DNA of 64,000 nucleotides from Acinetobacter calcoaceticus ANC 3811 (GCF_000399665.1 NZ_KB976986.1:2563261-2627260); one strand, 5' to 3'; shown: positions 26,713 through 35,723, counted from the stretch's first letter. Made by a program: numbers and translations. The notes: generated from the sequence alone by a model not told the origin.

Positions 26713-27579
26713 TCAGTTCAGATTATGAAGTGTCCAAGTTAACTCTTGTGGAATCATATGTTGTAAAACTGGTTGCAATGCCTCGGCATTATTACCGCTG
26801 ACATAACATTCAATACGTGCAACATTCTGACCTATTTGGTCACATAATAACGCATTTTTTATTAAAATACGGGCTGTTTGTCGAGCAACGGCTACCCCTG
26901 AGTCAACCAGTGTGAATTGGTTATCAAAAAGATGATGAATTGCCTCATTTAAGAAAGGATAATGCGTACAACCGAGCACTAAATAGTCTGCACCTTGCTC
27001 AGCGGCAGGCTGTAAAACCTCTTTTAATGCGTTTAAACAAGTCTCACCCATTTGCTGTCCCGCTTCTACACAAGGAACAAGTTCAAGGTTAGTTAACGTC
27101 ATCACTTTAACACCCGCTGGAACAGCAAACTTCTCGACAACATCTTTAATGAGCTGCCCACGAAAAGTAGCAGGTGTTGCCAACACGGCAACCACTTTAG
27201 AACGTGTCTGTAATACGGCAGGTTTTAATGCTGGAACTAAACCAACGATTGGAAAGTGTTCGCCATAATGCTCACGTAAATGGTCAAGACTAAATGCTGA
27301 AGCTGTATTACAGGCAACCACCGCAATTTTGCAACCTTGGCGATATAACCAATCGACTGCGCGAGCCGTGAGTTCTCTAATTTCGTCATCAGAGCGTGGA
27401 CCATAAGGAACGTAGGCTGTGTCGGCATAATACACAATACGTTCATTCGGCAAATATCTGGCAATTTCCGCTGCAACTGACATTCCGCCAATTCCCGAAT
27501 CAAAAATACCAATTGGGGCATCTGCTGATGCTTTAGGCATAGGTTCTAGATCGGTAAATAGAGGCTGTATGGCGGTCAT
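26713..27579 (-). CDS. murI: Glutamate racemase
   Basis: The 288-residue enzyme converts L-glutamate to D-glutamate for peptidoglycan. IGIFDSGIGGMSVAAEI near residue 23 holds the first active-site region, VVACNTASAFS near 88 holds one catalytic cysteine and VLGCTHYPFLN near 200 the other. The N-terminal 20 residues are an extension beyond many homologs. The start ATG lies 46 bases downstream of the DUF1285 gene on the same strand, so these two likely form one unit. The sequence is full length and both cysteines are intact. Confidence 0.96.
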   Translation of the reverse strand: MTAIQPLFTDLEPMPKASADAPIGIFDSGIGGMSVAAEIARYLPNERIVYYADTAYVPYGPRSDDEIRELTARAVDWLYRQGCKIAVVACNTASAFSLDHLREHYGEHFPIVGLVPALKPAVLQTRSKVVAVLATPATFRGQLIKDVVEKFAVPAGVKVMTLTNLELVPCVEAGQQMGETCLNALKEVLQPAAEQGADYLVLGCTHYPFLNEAIHHLFDNQFTLVDSGVAVARQTARILIKNALLCDQIGQNVARIECYVSGNNAEALQPVLQHMIPQELTWTLHNLN

Positions 27580-27625
27580 AGCTGTACTGAAGTGTCAGAA
27601 AATTTCACTTCCTAAAGCTTAAACC

Positions 27626-28237
27626 TCAAGTGCCTAATTGCAAGAGCAAATTACCACTTTTTAACTCTAAAACGGTTTCACCATTCTCTTTTTCGATGAG
27701 TGTTCCATAGTTCACTAAGTGATAAAAAGACTGGCGTTGAATAAGCGCATTAATTCCAAAACGCACATGCACATAAGGACGTAACTCCCCTGCATATTCA
27801 CGCATAAAAATTGGATGTTCTGCATCAACCAAAATCACATCTTGATTGGTCGTGGTCAGTTGTAAAAATTGATCACCTGAAATTTCAACTTGATCGACCT
27901 GATTGACTAATAAAGGTTCATCTTCAACCTCAATTTCAATTTGTTCTACGGGGGTTTTCAGGTAGAATTTCCCTTCTTCTTTCCATAGGACTTTGGTAAA
28001 TAGATCTAATAGGGCTTGGCGCTTAATTAATTGACCTTCGTGCCACCATTCTCCATTGGCTTTAACCGTCAAATCCATTTTGCCGCAATGCTTTGGATGC
28101 CACTGCTCTAAAGGTGGAATTGACCTTTTGTGACTTTGCTGTACACCTTTTAAGTATTGTGCAATGTTCATTAAGTTTTTATCATCAGATAACGGTATTT
28201 TTCCCATATCCGATGGGGAATTATTTTGATTTACCAT
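27626..28237 (-). CDS. DUF1285 domain protein
   Basis: The 203-residue protein matches DUF1285. Residues about 40-60 (PPLEQWHPKHCGKMDLTVKANGEWWHEG is the conserved block, cited here by its parts PPLEQWHP and CGKMDL), IKRQALLDLFTKVLW near 76 and the C-terminal VRFGINALIQRQSFYHLV are family signatures. DUF1285 proteins are small two-domain cytoplasmic proteins of unknown function, structurally solved in a marine homolog. It precedes murI by 46 bases. The divergent ETF-ubiquinone oxidoreductase gene begins 187 bases upstream. Confidence 0.85.
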   Translation of the reverse strand: MVNQNNSPSDMGKIPLSDDKNLMNIAQYLKGVQQSHKRSIPPLEQWHPKHCGKMDLTVKANGEWWHEGQLIKRQALLDLFTKVLWKEEGKFYLKTPVEQIEIEVEDEPLLVNQVDQVEISGDQFLQLTTTNQDVILVDAEHPIFMREYAGELRPYVHVRFGINALIQRQSFYHLVNYGTLIEKENGETVLELKSGNLLLQLGT

Positions 28238-28423
28238 AGTTTATGCCTTGCTGACGAAAAAATATGACGACTCAGCCAATTGGCTAGATCATGGTTTAAA
28301 ACTATACTAGCCAAAACGATAAAAGGCACAATAGCATATTTGCGCCTATGGATTAAAACACTCACGGCAGCACCGAATTTCTGAATATGACGGTTGCCAC
28401 CTTTAAGTATTGAGGAGTCCTAC

Positions 28424-30136
28424 ATGGAACACATCGAACGTGAATCGATGGAGTTTGACGTTGTCATCGTAGGTGCAGGACCTGCCGGTCTGTCTGCTGC
28501 GATTAAGATCCGTCAATTAGCGATTGAAAATAACTTACCTGATCTTTCTGTTTGTGTAGTTGAAAAAGGCTCTGAAGTAGGTGCGCATATCTTGTCTGGT
28601 GCTGTGCTTGAGCCACGTGCCATCAATGAACTTTTCCCGAACTGGAAAGAAGAAGGCGCGCCTCTTAATGTACCAGTCACTGAAGACAAAACTTTCTTCT
28701 TACTTTCAGACACTACCTCAAAAGAAGTACCTCACTGGATGGTACCGAAGACATTGCACAATGACGGCAATTATGCGGTTTCACTCGGCAATGTGGTTCG
28801 CTGGTTAGGTCAAAAAGCTGAAGAACTAGAAGTTTCTATCTTCCCTGGCTTTGCTGCATCTGAAGTGCTTTACCATGAAGACGGTACTGTAAAAGGTATT
28901 CAAACTGGCGACATGGGTATTGGTAAAGATGGCGAGCCAACGCATAACTTTACTCCGGGCTATGAACTTCACGCTAAATACACTCTCTTTGCTGAAGGTT
29001 GCCGTGGTCACTTAGGTAAACGCCTCATTGCGAAATACAACCTTGATAAAGATGTTGATCCACAACACTACGGTATCGGGATTAAAGAGCTTTGGGAAAT
29101 TGACCCAGCAAAACATAAAGAAGGCTTGGTCATGCATGGTGCAGGCTGGCCATTGGCTGAAACTGGTTCTTCTGGTGGTTGGTTCTTATATCATATTGAA
29201 AATAACCAAGTTAGCTTGGGTATGATTATTGATCTATCTTATGAAAATCCACACATGTATCCATTTATGGAAATGCAGCGTTGGAAAACTCATCCACTGA
29301 TTAAACAGCATTTAGAAGGTGGTAAACGTATTTCTTACGGTGCACGTGCTGTAGTGAAAGGCGGTTTCAACTCATTACCTAAATTGACATTCCCAGGCGG
29401 CTGCTTAATTGGTGATGATGCTGGCTTCCTGAATATGGCTAAAATCAAAGGCTCACACACTGCCATGAAATCAGGCATGTTATGTGGTGAAGCTGTATTT
29501 GAAGCGATTGCTGCCGGTGTAGAAAAAGGCGGTGACCTTGCGATTGCACGTGTTACTGAAGGTGAAGATTTATTCACTAAAGAATTAACTTCATACACTG
29601 AAAAATATAATAATTCTTGGTTAAAAGAAGAGTTATATAACACCCGTAACTTTGGCCCAGCAATGCATAAATTTGGTCAATGGATTGGTGGTGCATTTAA
29701 CTTTATCGACCAAAACGTCTTTAAAGTGCCATTCACTTTACATGACTTGAAGCAAGACTTCGCTGCATTGAAAACTGTTGATGCAACTAGCTTTAAGCCA
29801 AACTATCCAAAACCGGATGGCAAACTTACATTTGACCGTTTATCTTCTGTATTTATCTCAAACACTGTACATGAAGAAAATCAGCCAGCTCACTTGAAGC
29901 TTACTGATCCGTCAATTCCAGTGAACGTAAACTTACCGAAATGGGATGAGCCTGCACAGCGCTACTGCCCTGCTGGTGTTTATGAAATCATGGAAGATAA
30001 TGATGGCTCTAAACGCTTCCAGATTAATGCAGCAAACTGTGTTCACTGTAAGACTTGTGACATTAAAGACCCATCTCAAAACATCACATGGGTAACGCCA
30101 GAAGGCGGTGGTGGTCCAAACTACCCAAATATGTAA
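28424..30136 (+). CDS. etfD: Electron transfer flavoprotein-ubiquinone oxidoreductase
   Basis: The 570-residue protein passes electrons from reduced ETF to ubiquinone at the membrane during fatty-acid and amino-acid oxidation. The start at 28424 has a GAGGAG site seven bases upstream; an ATG at 28394 adds ten residues and lacks one. Residues 10-30 hold the FAD motif DVVIVGAGPAGLSAA, the central region holds the ubiquinone-binding and membrane-association segment, and the C-terminus holds a single 4Fe-4S cluster site in CPAGVYEI and CVHCKTCDIKDPSQNI. All four cysteines are present. etfB and etfA are not in the window. It ends with a strong terminator. Confidence 0.96.
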   Translation: MEHIERESMEFDVVIVGAGPAGLSAAIKIRQLAIENNLPDLSVCVVEKGSEVGAHILSGAVLEPRAINELFPNWKEEGAPLNVPVTEDKTFFLLSDTTSKEVPHWMVPKTLHNDGNYAVSLGNVVRWLGQKAEELEVSIFPGFAASEVLYHEDGTVKGIQTGDMGIGKDGEPTHNFTPGYELHAKYTLFAEGCRGHLGKRLIAKYNLDKDVDPQHYGIGIKELWEIDPAKHKEGLVMHGAGWPLAETGSSGGWFLYHIENNQVSLGMIIDLSYENPHMYPFMEMQRWKTHPLIKQHLEGGKRISYGARAVVKGGFNSLPKLTFPGGCLIGDDAGFLNMAKIKGSHTAMKSGMLCGEAVFEAIAAGVEKGGDLAIARVTEGEDLFTKELTSYTEKYNNSWLKEELYNTRNFGPAMHKFGQWIGGAFNFIDQNVFKVPFTLHDLKQDFAALKTVDATSFKPNYPKPDGKLTFDRLSSVFISNTVHEENQPAHLKLTDPSIPVNVNLPKWDEPAQRYCPAGVYEIMEDNDGSKRFQINAANCVHCKTCDIKDPSQNITWVTPEGGGGPNYPNM

Positions 30137-30142
30137 TTCCTT

Positions 30143-30178
30143 AAAAAAACTCCCCTCACTTGAGGGGAGTTTTTTTAT
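30143..30178. terminator. Bidirectional terminator after etfD
   Basis: The 10-bp perfect stem ACTCCCCTCA/TGAGGGGAGT is flanked by A7 on the left and T7 on the right. It serves both etfD and the opposing secreted-protein gene, whose stop codon adjoins the T-run. Confidence 0.95.
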
Positions 30179-30705
30179 TAGAATATCTTCGATTTTTTAC
30201 TAAATACCATAACTGTTGGTCCAATGGCTGTATGTGCAGCACCATAGTCCTGATGAATCTCAATTCGATAATCATCACATTGATAGATATATTTATTGTT
30301 CTTTTGCACCCAGCCTTTTTGGGGAACCTTAAATGTATTGAGAATTCTGTTTTTAAAAAGATCTAAATCCGTCTCATAACTTGCCATAGGGCCATCAAGA
30401 AAACTTAAACTGAATGAATTGATTACTTCAGTATCTAGATCATAAGCAATATGATTAACCCAACTGACGCCTGCTTTTTTGATCTGTGGATCAACTCCAT
30501 CGGCAAACTCTAGTTGGTAATTATTTCCTCCTAACACCACTTGTTTCACTGTAGGGTGAAGCTTTTGAAACTCACGTATATTTTGTCCAACTCTTAAACC
30601 TGCGACATTCATGGTTTGTACAGGAATTTCACAGGGTTTTGCGCATGCAATTGAACTGAACAAAATACAAAAGGTAAACCCTAAGCATAAAGGAGTACTT
30701 TTCAT
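30178..30705 (-). CDS. Secreted/periplasmic hypothetical protein
   Basis: The product is 175 residues from the ATG at 30705, which has AGGA eight bases upstream; an ATG at 30720 adds five residues. A signal peptide is clear: basic MKST, a hydrophobic core PLCLGFTFCILFSSIA and a predicted cleavage near ACA-KP. The remaining protein is mixed alpha/beta, with four possible paired cysteines (CEIP near 25 and CDDY near 140 are two). I do not recognise a family. It stands between etfD and a TusA-like gene, and the 3' end overlaps the terminator arm. Role unknown. Confidence 0.7.
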   Translation of the reverse strand: MKSTPLCLGFTFCILFSSIACAKPCEIPVQTMNVAGLRVGQNIREFQKLHPTVKQVVLGGNNYQLEFADGVDPQIKKAGVSWVNHIAYDLDTEVINSFSLSFLDGPMASYETDLDLFKNRILNTFKVPQKGWVQKNNKYIYQCDDYRIEIHQDYGAAHTAIGPTVMVFSKKSKIF

Positions 30706-30789
30706 CTTTATGTCCTGCAATGAGGTATGTTGATTGTTTTAGTTTTTATTAGACTCAAGCCCATGATGCTAAAGCTTTGGACATTTGCT

Positions 30790-31047
30790 TTAGCCCTTTT
30801 TCACCAAGTAATGAAATTCTTTATGACCATTTTCATCTAAGCGTTCTTCTTGCAAAAGCAACTCATGGCCTAAATGCATACAAAACTTAGGAATATCCCA
30901 CGAAGTCGAATTGTCTGTTGCGAAGACCTCAACCACATCCCCAGATTTAGATTTACGGATGGCTTGATGCAACATCATGACAGGTTCCGGACAACGTAAA
31001 CCACGCGTATTGAGTTGTACAGTAGGTGAAATGGGTTGCTCTGACAT
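30790..31047 (-). CDS. TusA-family sulfurtransferase
   Basis: This 85-residue protein starts at 31047 (MSEQPISP); an ATG at 31062 adds five residues. It has the TusA/SirA fold, with the conserved catalytic-cysteine motif LRCPEPVMMLHQAIRK near residues 17-32, which accepts a persulfide sulfur. TusA delivers sulfur for tRNA 2-thiouridine and molybdopterin synthesis. The motif is intact, so the protein should be active; whether it is the TusA of 2-thiouridine synthesis or a paralog cannot be told. It is a single-gene unit. Confidence 0.86.
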   Translation of the reverse strand: MSEQPISPTVQLNTRGLRCPEPVMMLHQAIRKSKSGDVVEVFATDNSTSWDIPKFCMHLGHELLLQEERLDENGHKEFHYLVKKG

Positions 31048-31232
31048 AACAAACTCGAACAAATAGAATTTTCACATTTTAGCATAAACAAATTACTGCG
31101 CTGTTAACTGTAACTGGCTTTTACATAACAATATACGTTTTGTCTTTTAGCTTGTTTTATAGATGCATAAGCATGTTTTCTTCGGTATGATTCAAAGTAT
31201 TCATTTGATAGATTGAGTCTTTAGGAAAGATC

Positions 31233-32072
31233 ATGCAAGAGGAACCAAGTCCGTCGTGGGGAATGCGCGGCTTACGAAAATGGTTAGGCACAGCACCAGA
31301 AACCCGTGATGAATTATTAAAATTAGTCCAAAATTCACGTCGCTTTTTAGAACCAGATACTGTTGCCATGCTTGAAGGTGTTCTTGACCTTCCAGCTACA
31401 AAAATTCGTGAAGTCATGACACCACGAACAGCAATGATCAGTTTGCAAGAAGATGACCAGTTACTTGATATTCTTGATGTACTGGTCGAGTCTGCTCACT
31501 CACGCTTTCCAGTCTTTTCTTCTGATCAGCCTGATAATGTTGTCGGGATTTTGCTCGCAAAAGATTTACTGCCATTTCTAACCGAACCGAATACCAAAGT
31601 CGATATTCGAGTTCTTATGCGTCAACCGTTATTTGTTCCAGAAAGTGCGCGTTCCGATCAGGTTCTACGCATGTTGAAACATACTCAGACTCACATTGCC
31701 ATTGTGATTGATGAATATGGTTCAACAGCGGGTCTTGTTACGCTCGAAGATATTCTTGAAGAAATCGTTGGCGAAATTGAAGATGAACATGACACTGCTG
31801 ATGAAGATGCTCAGTACATTGTTCCTGACAATGACCACACAGTAGCAAATGCATGGATGGTGCAAGCACTTACACCAATCGAACATTTCAATACTGTTTT
31901 AGATGCTGATTTTTCTGACGATGAAGTAGAAACTGTCGGCGGTTTATTGCTTCAAGAGATTGGTCTAGTAAGTGATTTACAAGGTCAAACTGTTGAGCTT
32001 GGAAATTGGTTATTTACAATCGTTGAAGCAGATGCCCGCACTATTCATCTGATTCGAGCTGTACGTCAATGA
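31233..32072 (+). CDS. corC: CorC/HlyC-type CBS-domain protein
   Basis: The 279-residue protein has two CBS domains (residues about 60-190, VMTPRTAMISL and IAIVIDEYGSTAGLVTLEDILEEIVGEI in family pattern) followed by a CorC_HlyC domain (about 205-279, VGGLLLQEIG). No DUF21 membrane domain is present, so this is the short CorC form. CorC supports magnesium and cobalt efflux in Salmonella. The stop codon overlaps the lnt start (ATGA), and the corC-lnt gene pair is conserved in gammaproteobacteria, where both connect to envelope homeostasis. AGGAAAG precedes the ATG. Confidence 0.92.
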   Translation: MQEEPSPSWGMRGLRKWLGTAPETRDELLKLVQNSRRFLEPDTVAMLEGVLDLPATKIREVMTPRTAMISLQEDDQLLDILDVLVESAHSRFPVFSSDQPDNVVGILLAKDLLPFLTEPNTKVDIRVLMRQPLFVPESARSDQVLRMLKHTQTHIAIVIDEYGSTAGLVTLEDILEEIVGEIEDEHDTADEDAQYIVPDNDHTVANAWMVQALTPIEHFNTVLDADFSDDEVETVGGLLLQEIGLVSDLQGQTVELGNWLFTIVEADARTIHLIRAVRQ

Positions 32073-33628
32073 GAGCATACTTTGAAAAGCTGTTAGATTC
32101 ATCGCAACAACAAAAACAGCTTCCTTTAATTTTTCCTTTACTCATTGCTTTATTTTCAGGTGCCGTATTCAGTTTTTCACTGGCACCTTATTATTGGTGG
32201 TGGTTGGCAATTTTATCTCCAGCCCTACTCTATGCATCGCTACATAAACGTTCGGCCAAACAAGCATTTGCTATTGGCTGGAGCTATGGCTTTGGTTTAT
32301 GGTTTGTGGGGGCTTTTTGGCTCTACACTTCCATCCATGTATATGGCGATACCAATGCTTTTCTAAGCGTGGGTATGATTGCTATTATGGCCCTGCTTAT
32401 GGGCTTATTTACCGCACTTCAGACTTGGGTGTACCGACGTTTCTTCCCTGAAACACCCCTGACTTTTGCACCGCTCTGGATTGTTTTCGAGTGGGCAAAA
32501 ACTTGGGTATTTACAGGTTTCCCATGGTTGTTTGTAGGTTACGCTTTTACTGAACGTTTACTCGATGGTTATGCACCATTATTTGGTATCTATGCAATTT
32601 CCTTCGTCGTCATTGTATTAGCATGTGCTTTAGTTGAAGTTCTGCGCAAGCGTATTTTCTGGGTTATCCCGTCTGCCCTATTAGTTTTGGGCGCATGGGG
32701 AGCATCATATATACAGTTTGTAAAACCTAAAGCCGCTAAGCCACTTAGCGTTTCGCTCATTCAAGGTAACATTCCACAAGATTTAAAATGGCTGACTGAA
32801 TATCAAGTTAGAACATTAGAAATTTATGCAGGTTTGACTCAATCTGAATGGGGCCGTGACCTGATTGTATGGCCTGAATCTTCAATTCCGCTCTTCCAAA
32901 CTGATATTGAACCGTTTTTGGATGCAATGGATGCACAAGCTAAAAAGAACCACACTGCATGGGTAACTGGTGTTCCTTACTGGGATGTTACCAAATCTCA
33001 TGAAGTCGGTAGCCCACTGTATTACAACAGTATTATGGCTTCTGGTAGCGATTCAAGCGGTCTCTATAAAAAGCAGCGCCTTGTTCCGTTTGGTGAATAT
33101 ATTCCACTATCAGGCTTACTCTCATGGGTATTACCAGCCATGCAAAATGATATTAGCATGAGTGGTTTTTCACGTGGCGAGAGCAACCAGAAACCACTCA
33201 TGATTAAAGGGCATGCGCTTGCTGCTGCGATTTGTTATGAAGTGGCTTATCCGAACCTTACCCGACGCAATGCAGAAGGCAGCGACTTTTTAGTGACTGT
33301 ATCTAATGACGCTTGGTTTACGGGTACTGCTGGGCCGTGGCAACATTTACAAATGGTACAGATGCGCGCTAAAGAAAATGGCCGCTGGTTTATTCGTGCA
33401 ACCAACACAGGCGTAACAGCGTTTATTGATCAAAATGGTCATATCACTGAACAAGCACCGCTCGATAAAGAGTTTGTCTTAAGAGGCGATTTACCTGCCA
33501 TGCAAGGTCAAACCCTTTATAACCGTTTAGGTGATTATCCAGTGTTAGGATTTGCAGTATTACTGCTGATCTTAGGTTGGGTGTACCGTCCACGTAAAGT
33601 TGACGTTTCTTTTAAATCCCGCCGCTAA
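32069..33628 (+). CDS. lnt: Apolipoprotein N-acyltransferase
   Basis: The 519-residue inner-membrane enzyme adds a third acyl chain to lipoproteins. Residues about 15-205 contain seven or so transmembrane helices. The periplasmic nitrilase-like domain (about 225-490) holds the triad: glutamate in VWPESSIP near 270, lysine in LYKKQRLVPFGEY near 335, and cysteine in AAICYEVAYPN near 390. A last hydrophobic helix is near 495-512. It overlaps corC by four bases. The full length and triad argue for an active enzyme. Confidence 0.95.
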   Translation: MRAYFEKLLDSSQQQKQLPLIFPLLIALFSGAVFSFSLAPYYWWWLAILSPALLYASLHKRSAKQAFAIGWSYGFGLWFVGAFWLYTSIHVYGDTNAFLSVGMIAIMALLMGLFTALQTWVYRRFFPETPLTFAPLWIVFEWAKTWVFTGFPWLFVGYAFTERLLDGYAPLFGIYAISFVVIVLACALVEVLRKRIFWVIPSALLVLGAWGASYIQFVKPKAAKPLSVSLIQGNIPQDLKWLTEYQVRTLEIYAGLTQSEWGRDLIVWPESSIPLFQTDIEPFLDAMDAQAKKNHTAWVTGVPYWDVTKSHEVGSPLYYNSIMASGSDSSGLYKKQRLVPFGEYIPLSGLLSWVLPAMQNDISMSGFSRGESNQKPLMIKGHALAAAICYEVAYPNLTRRNAEGSDFLVTVSNDAWFTGTAGPWQHLQMVQMRAKENGRWFIRATNTGVTAFIDQNGHITEQAPLDKEFVLRGDLPAMQGQTLYNRLGDYPVLGFAVLLLILGWVYRPRKVDVSFKSRR

Positions 33629-33629
33629 A

Positions 33630-33968
33630 TTACAATAACTTTGTACCCAGAGGCACTTCAAACTCTGGGATACAAAGTGCTACATCACCCTCTGCATTAT
33701 GAAACCCTGTCACCAAACATTCTGACTGGATAGGTCCGATTTGTTTTTTAGGGAAATTCACTACAGCAACAACTAACTTACCAATCAAATCTTGTGGTTC
33801 ATAGAGCTTGGTAATTTGAGCACTTGATTTACGGATACCCAATTCTTCACCAAAATCTACATGCAGAATATAGGCAGGTTTACGTGCCTTTTCGAAAACT
33901 TCAGCTTCAATAATTTTACCAACGCGAAGCTCTACTTTTAAAAAATCATTCCACTCGATTTGTTCCAT
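33630..33968 (-). CDS. CsaA/YgjH-type tRNA-binding protein
   Basis: This 112-residue protein has a single OB-fold of the EMAP/Trbp111 type, found in CsaA and YgjH. The sequence LKVELRVGKIIEAEVFEKARKPAY, cut here to VELRVGKI (residues 12-19), and SSAQITKLY near 48 are signatures, as is CLVTGFH near 84. Such proteins bind the tRNA elbow or act as small chaperones and form dimers. It is convergent with lnt, only one base after its stop, so the two 3' ends face each other without a visible terminator. The biological role is unknown. Confidence 0.85.
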   Translation of the reverse strand: MEQIEWNDFLKVELRVGKIIEAEVFEKARKPAYILHVDFGEELGIRKSSAQITKLYEPQDLIGKLVVAVVNFPKKQIGPIQSECLVTGFHNAEGDVALCIPEFEVPLGTKLL

Positions 33969-34204
33969 TTACTTTTTCTCATATTGTTAAACTCTTAAAC
34001 TAAAAACATATAATATTCAAAAATAAAATATTACTTTATTTTTAGTTTGAAAATTTCATGTTAAATTAAATCCGCTGATTAAAAAGCCGTAAACGTTTAC
34101 GTTAATCAACGTTCCAACATACCCCTAACAATGCATGAAGCTATTTGTTCAAAATATTTTGATACTTTGAATGGTACAGGCGTTTGTTTGTTTACGGAGT
34201 CAAA

Positions 34205-34465
34205 ATGCAAAACCAAAAAACTTTCTATAATTTTAAGAAACTTCCAAGTCGCTATGCAGCTATTGTTTTACCCTTTCTTCTATCGATCATTATGACTTTT
34301 GTAGTGTCCATGGTCAGCACTTTAAGAAGTTTAGGATTAGAAGAATTTTCCCTTTATGTATGGATGTCTGCATGGGCAATTTCTTGGCTAATTGCTTTTC
34401 CAACGCTACTCTTAGTCTTGCCTGTCGTCCGTAAAATCACTGCACTATTGGTAGAACCTGTTTAA
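34205..34465 (+). CDS. DUF2798 small membrane protein
   Basis: This 86-residue protein starts at 34205 (MQNQKTF), where GGAG lies at seven bases; an upstream ATG at 34184 adds seven residues. Two transmembrane segments (about 16-38 and 50-78) are separated by a short loop, and KLPSRYAAIVLPFLLSIIMTFVV, represented here by RYAAIVLPF, is the DUF2798 start. The repeat of proline and tryptophan in helix two (WMSAWAISWLIAFPTLL) is typical. The function of DUF2798 is unknown. It ends at a bidirectional terminator. Confidence 0.8.
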   Translation: MQNQKTFYNFKKLPSRYAAIVLPFLLSIIMTFVVSMVSTLRSLGLEEFSLYVWMSAWAISWLIAFPTLLLVLPVVRKITALLVEPV

Positions 34466-34471
34466 AACAAT

Positions 34472-34499
34472 AAAACGTAGATATTTAGTCTACGTTTTT
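34472..34499. terminator. Bidirectional terminator
   Basis: AAAACGTAGA/TCTACGTTTT (10-bp stem, seven-base loop) is flanked by A on the left and T5 on the right, between the DUF2798 gene and the opposing small membrane protein gene. Confidence 0.9.
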
Positions 34500-34524
34500 C
34501 TAAAAATTTAGTTTTAAAACATCA

Positions 34525-34869
34525 TTAAAAAGCGATCGATAATTGCAAAGATAAATAAGCAACTAAACTCGATAAAAAGACCATGGGTACATAACGATAA
34601 GCTTTAAAAAGTAATTGCTCATATTGAGTAGATATTTGTTTAGCTTGCCAGACACTCGCTTTTAATGCAGTAAAAAAGCTCACCATCAACCATGCACTGA
34701 CAATACTTAATGCGAAGAAACCAATCATAATTTGGCTACTTCCCTCTGTACTCAGCCATAGCTTTAAGAAAACTTCAGCGATTGGCAATAAGCCCAAAAT
34801 CAACAGGACAGACTTGAGCATTACCCAATGGAACTGAGTCAGTTCATCTAATATGAGAAATGCTTTCAT
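34525..34869 (-). CDS. Small membrane protein of unknown function
   Basis: The 114-residue protein has an ATG at 34869 with a strong AAGGAGAG ribosome-binding site, so the gene is real. Three or four hydrophobic segments are near residues 14-36, 46-68, and 92-112, with the basic loop AKQISTQYEQ between the last two. I recognise no family. It is convergent with the DUF2798 gene. The upstream region (34870-35138) has no other gene and carries the long inverted repeat at 35070-35125. Role unknown. Confidence 0.75.
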   Translation of the reverse strand: MKAFLILDELTQFHWVMLKSVLLILGLLPIAEVFLKLWLSTEGSSQIMIGFFALSIVSAWLMVSFFTALKASVWQAKQISTQYEQLLFKAYRYVPMVFLSSLVAYLSLQLSIAF

Positions 34870-35069
34870 TTAATCTCTCCTTTTTAATGGAATAAAGTGC
34901 TTTTTATTTATTATGCAAAGCTTTCTTTTAAATATATAGCTTATTTTTCTCTACATTTTAACTTTCTTGTAACTATTAAATATGGGAATAATTCTTATTA
35001 TAAATCTCAAATATGATTATTAATTTTAATTTATATTTTTCATGTATTTATTATATTTTTCTGCTTGAG

Positions 35070-35125
35070 AGAGATTATCAATTCGAATTTATCGGGTTGT
35101 CTTTTTAACTGAATTGATAATCTCT
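35070..35125. repeat. Perfect 15-bp inverted repeat after gspG
   Basis: AGAGATTATCAATTC (35070-35084) and GAATTGATAATCTCT (35111-35125) pair perfectly around a 26-base loop, 13 bases after the gspG stop. There is no T-run directly after either arm. The stem is longer than any other hairpin in the window. It may be a terminator-like or mRNA-protecting structure, or the ends of a tiny element. Confidence 0.75.
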
Positions 35126-35138
35126 ATTATATTTTCAA

Positions 35139-35723
35139 TTAAGGTTGATAATAAATATCCGCGTCATTACCTTCACCACCATCTTTACCATCTGCTCCAA
35201 ATGAGTACAAATCAAAAGCGCGACCATCAGCCCCTGGAATGACATATTGAACATCATTTTTCCAGCTGTCTTTAGGATAACCACCTTTTACATAGCCACC
35301 CGGCATCCAGTTTTTCGCTGTTGCAGGTTGATTAACTAAAGCATCTAGTCCACCTTCTTGCATGGTTGGGAAGTGTCCGTTATCAAGCTTGTACTGATCT
35401 AAAGCACCTGCCACACCTTTTAATGTAATTTGGGTAGTATCAATTTTAGCTTTTTCACTACGCCCCATGACATTTGGTACGATTAACGCTGCTAACACGC
35501 CTAAAATTACAATCACGACCATGACTTCAATGAGCGTAAAGCCTGAGGCACGTTTCATTCGAGCACCGCTCGAACGTGCCGCAAGTCCGAAAGCTACGCT
35601 TGAGGAGCAAACATCTGATGCAGAGCTATGCTCGGAATGGCACGTTGGCTCAAACTGATTTGAAACCGCAGATTCACTATGTTGTTCCATCGCTGTTTCG
35701 CTTTGAATATTTTTTACTTTCAT
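35139..35723 (-). CDS. gspG: Type II secretion major pseudopilin GspG with long leader
   Basis: GspG builds the pseudopilus of the type II secretion system. The mature part begins after the prepilin peptidase site ASG|FTLIEV; the N-terminal helix FTLIEVMVVIVILGVLAA and the calcium-binding C-terminus (DGKDGGEGNDADIYY) are normal. Unusually, the best-placed start (35723, SD GAG six bases upstream) gives a 61-residue leader instead of the usual 6-10. The canonical MKRASG at 35558 has no ribosome-binding site and lies beside a hairpin. The leader is low in homology and Ser-rich. gspF lies 23 bases upstream; other gsp genes are not in the window. Confidence 0.9.
   Translation of the reverse strand: MKVKNIQSETAMEQHSESAVSNQFEPTCHSEHSSASDVCSSSVAFGLAARSSGARMKRASGFTLIEVMVVIVILGVLAALIVPNVMGRSEKAKIDTTQITLKGVAGALDQYKLDNGHFPTMQEGGLDALVNQPATAKNWMPGGYVKGGYPKDSWKNDVQYVIPGADGRAFDLYSFGADGKDGGEGNDADIYYQP
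35548..35646. repeat. Palindromic element inside the gspG leader
   Basis: TTCGAGC-ACC-GCTCGAA (35558-35574) is a perfect hairpin at the canonical gspG start. AACGTGCC (35573-35580) pairs with GGCACGTT (35639-35646). GGCACGTT also occurs as a direct copy at 35548-35555, 91 bases from the second. The layout looks like a REP-like or tiny mobile element. Copy number cannot be judged from one window. Confidence 0.55.
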
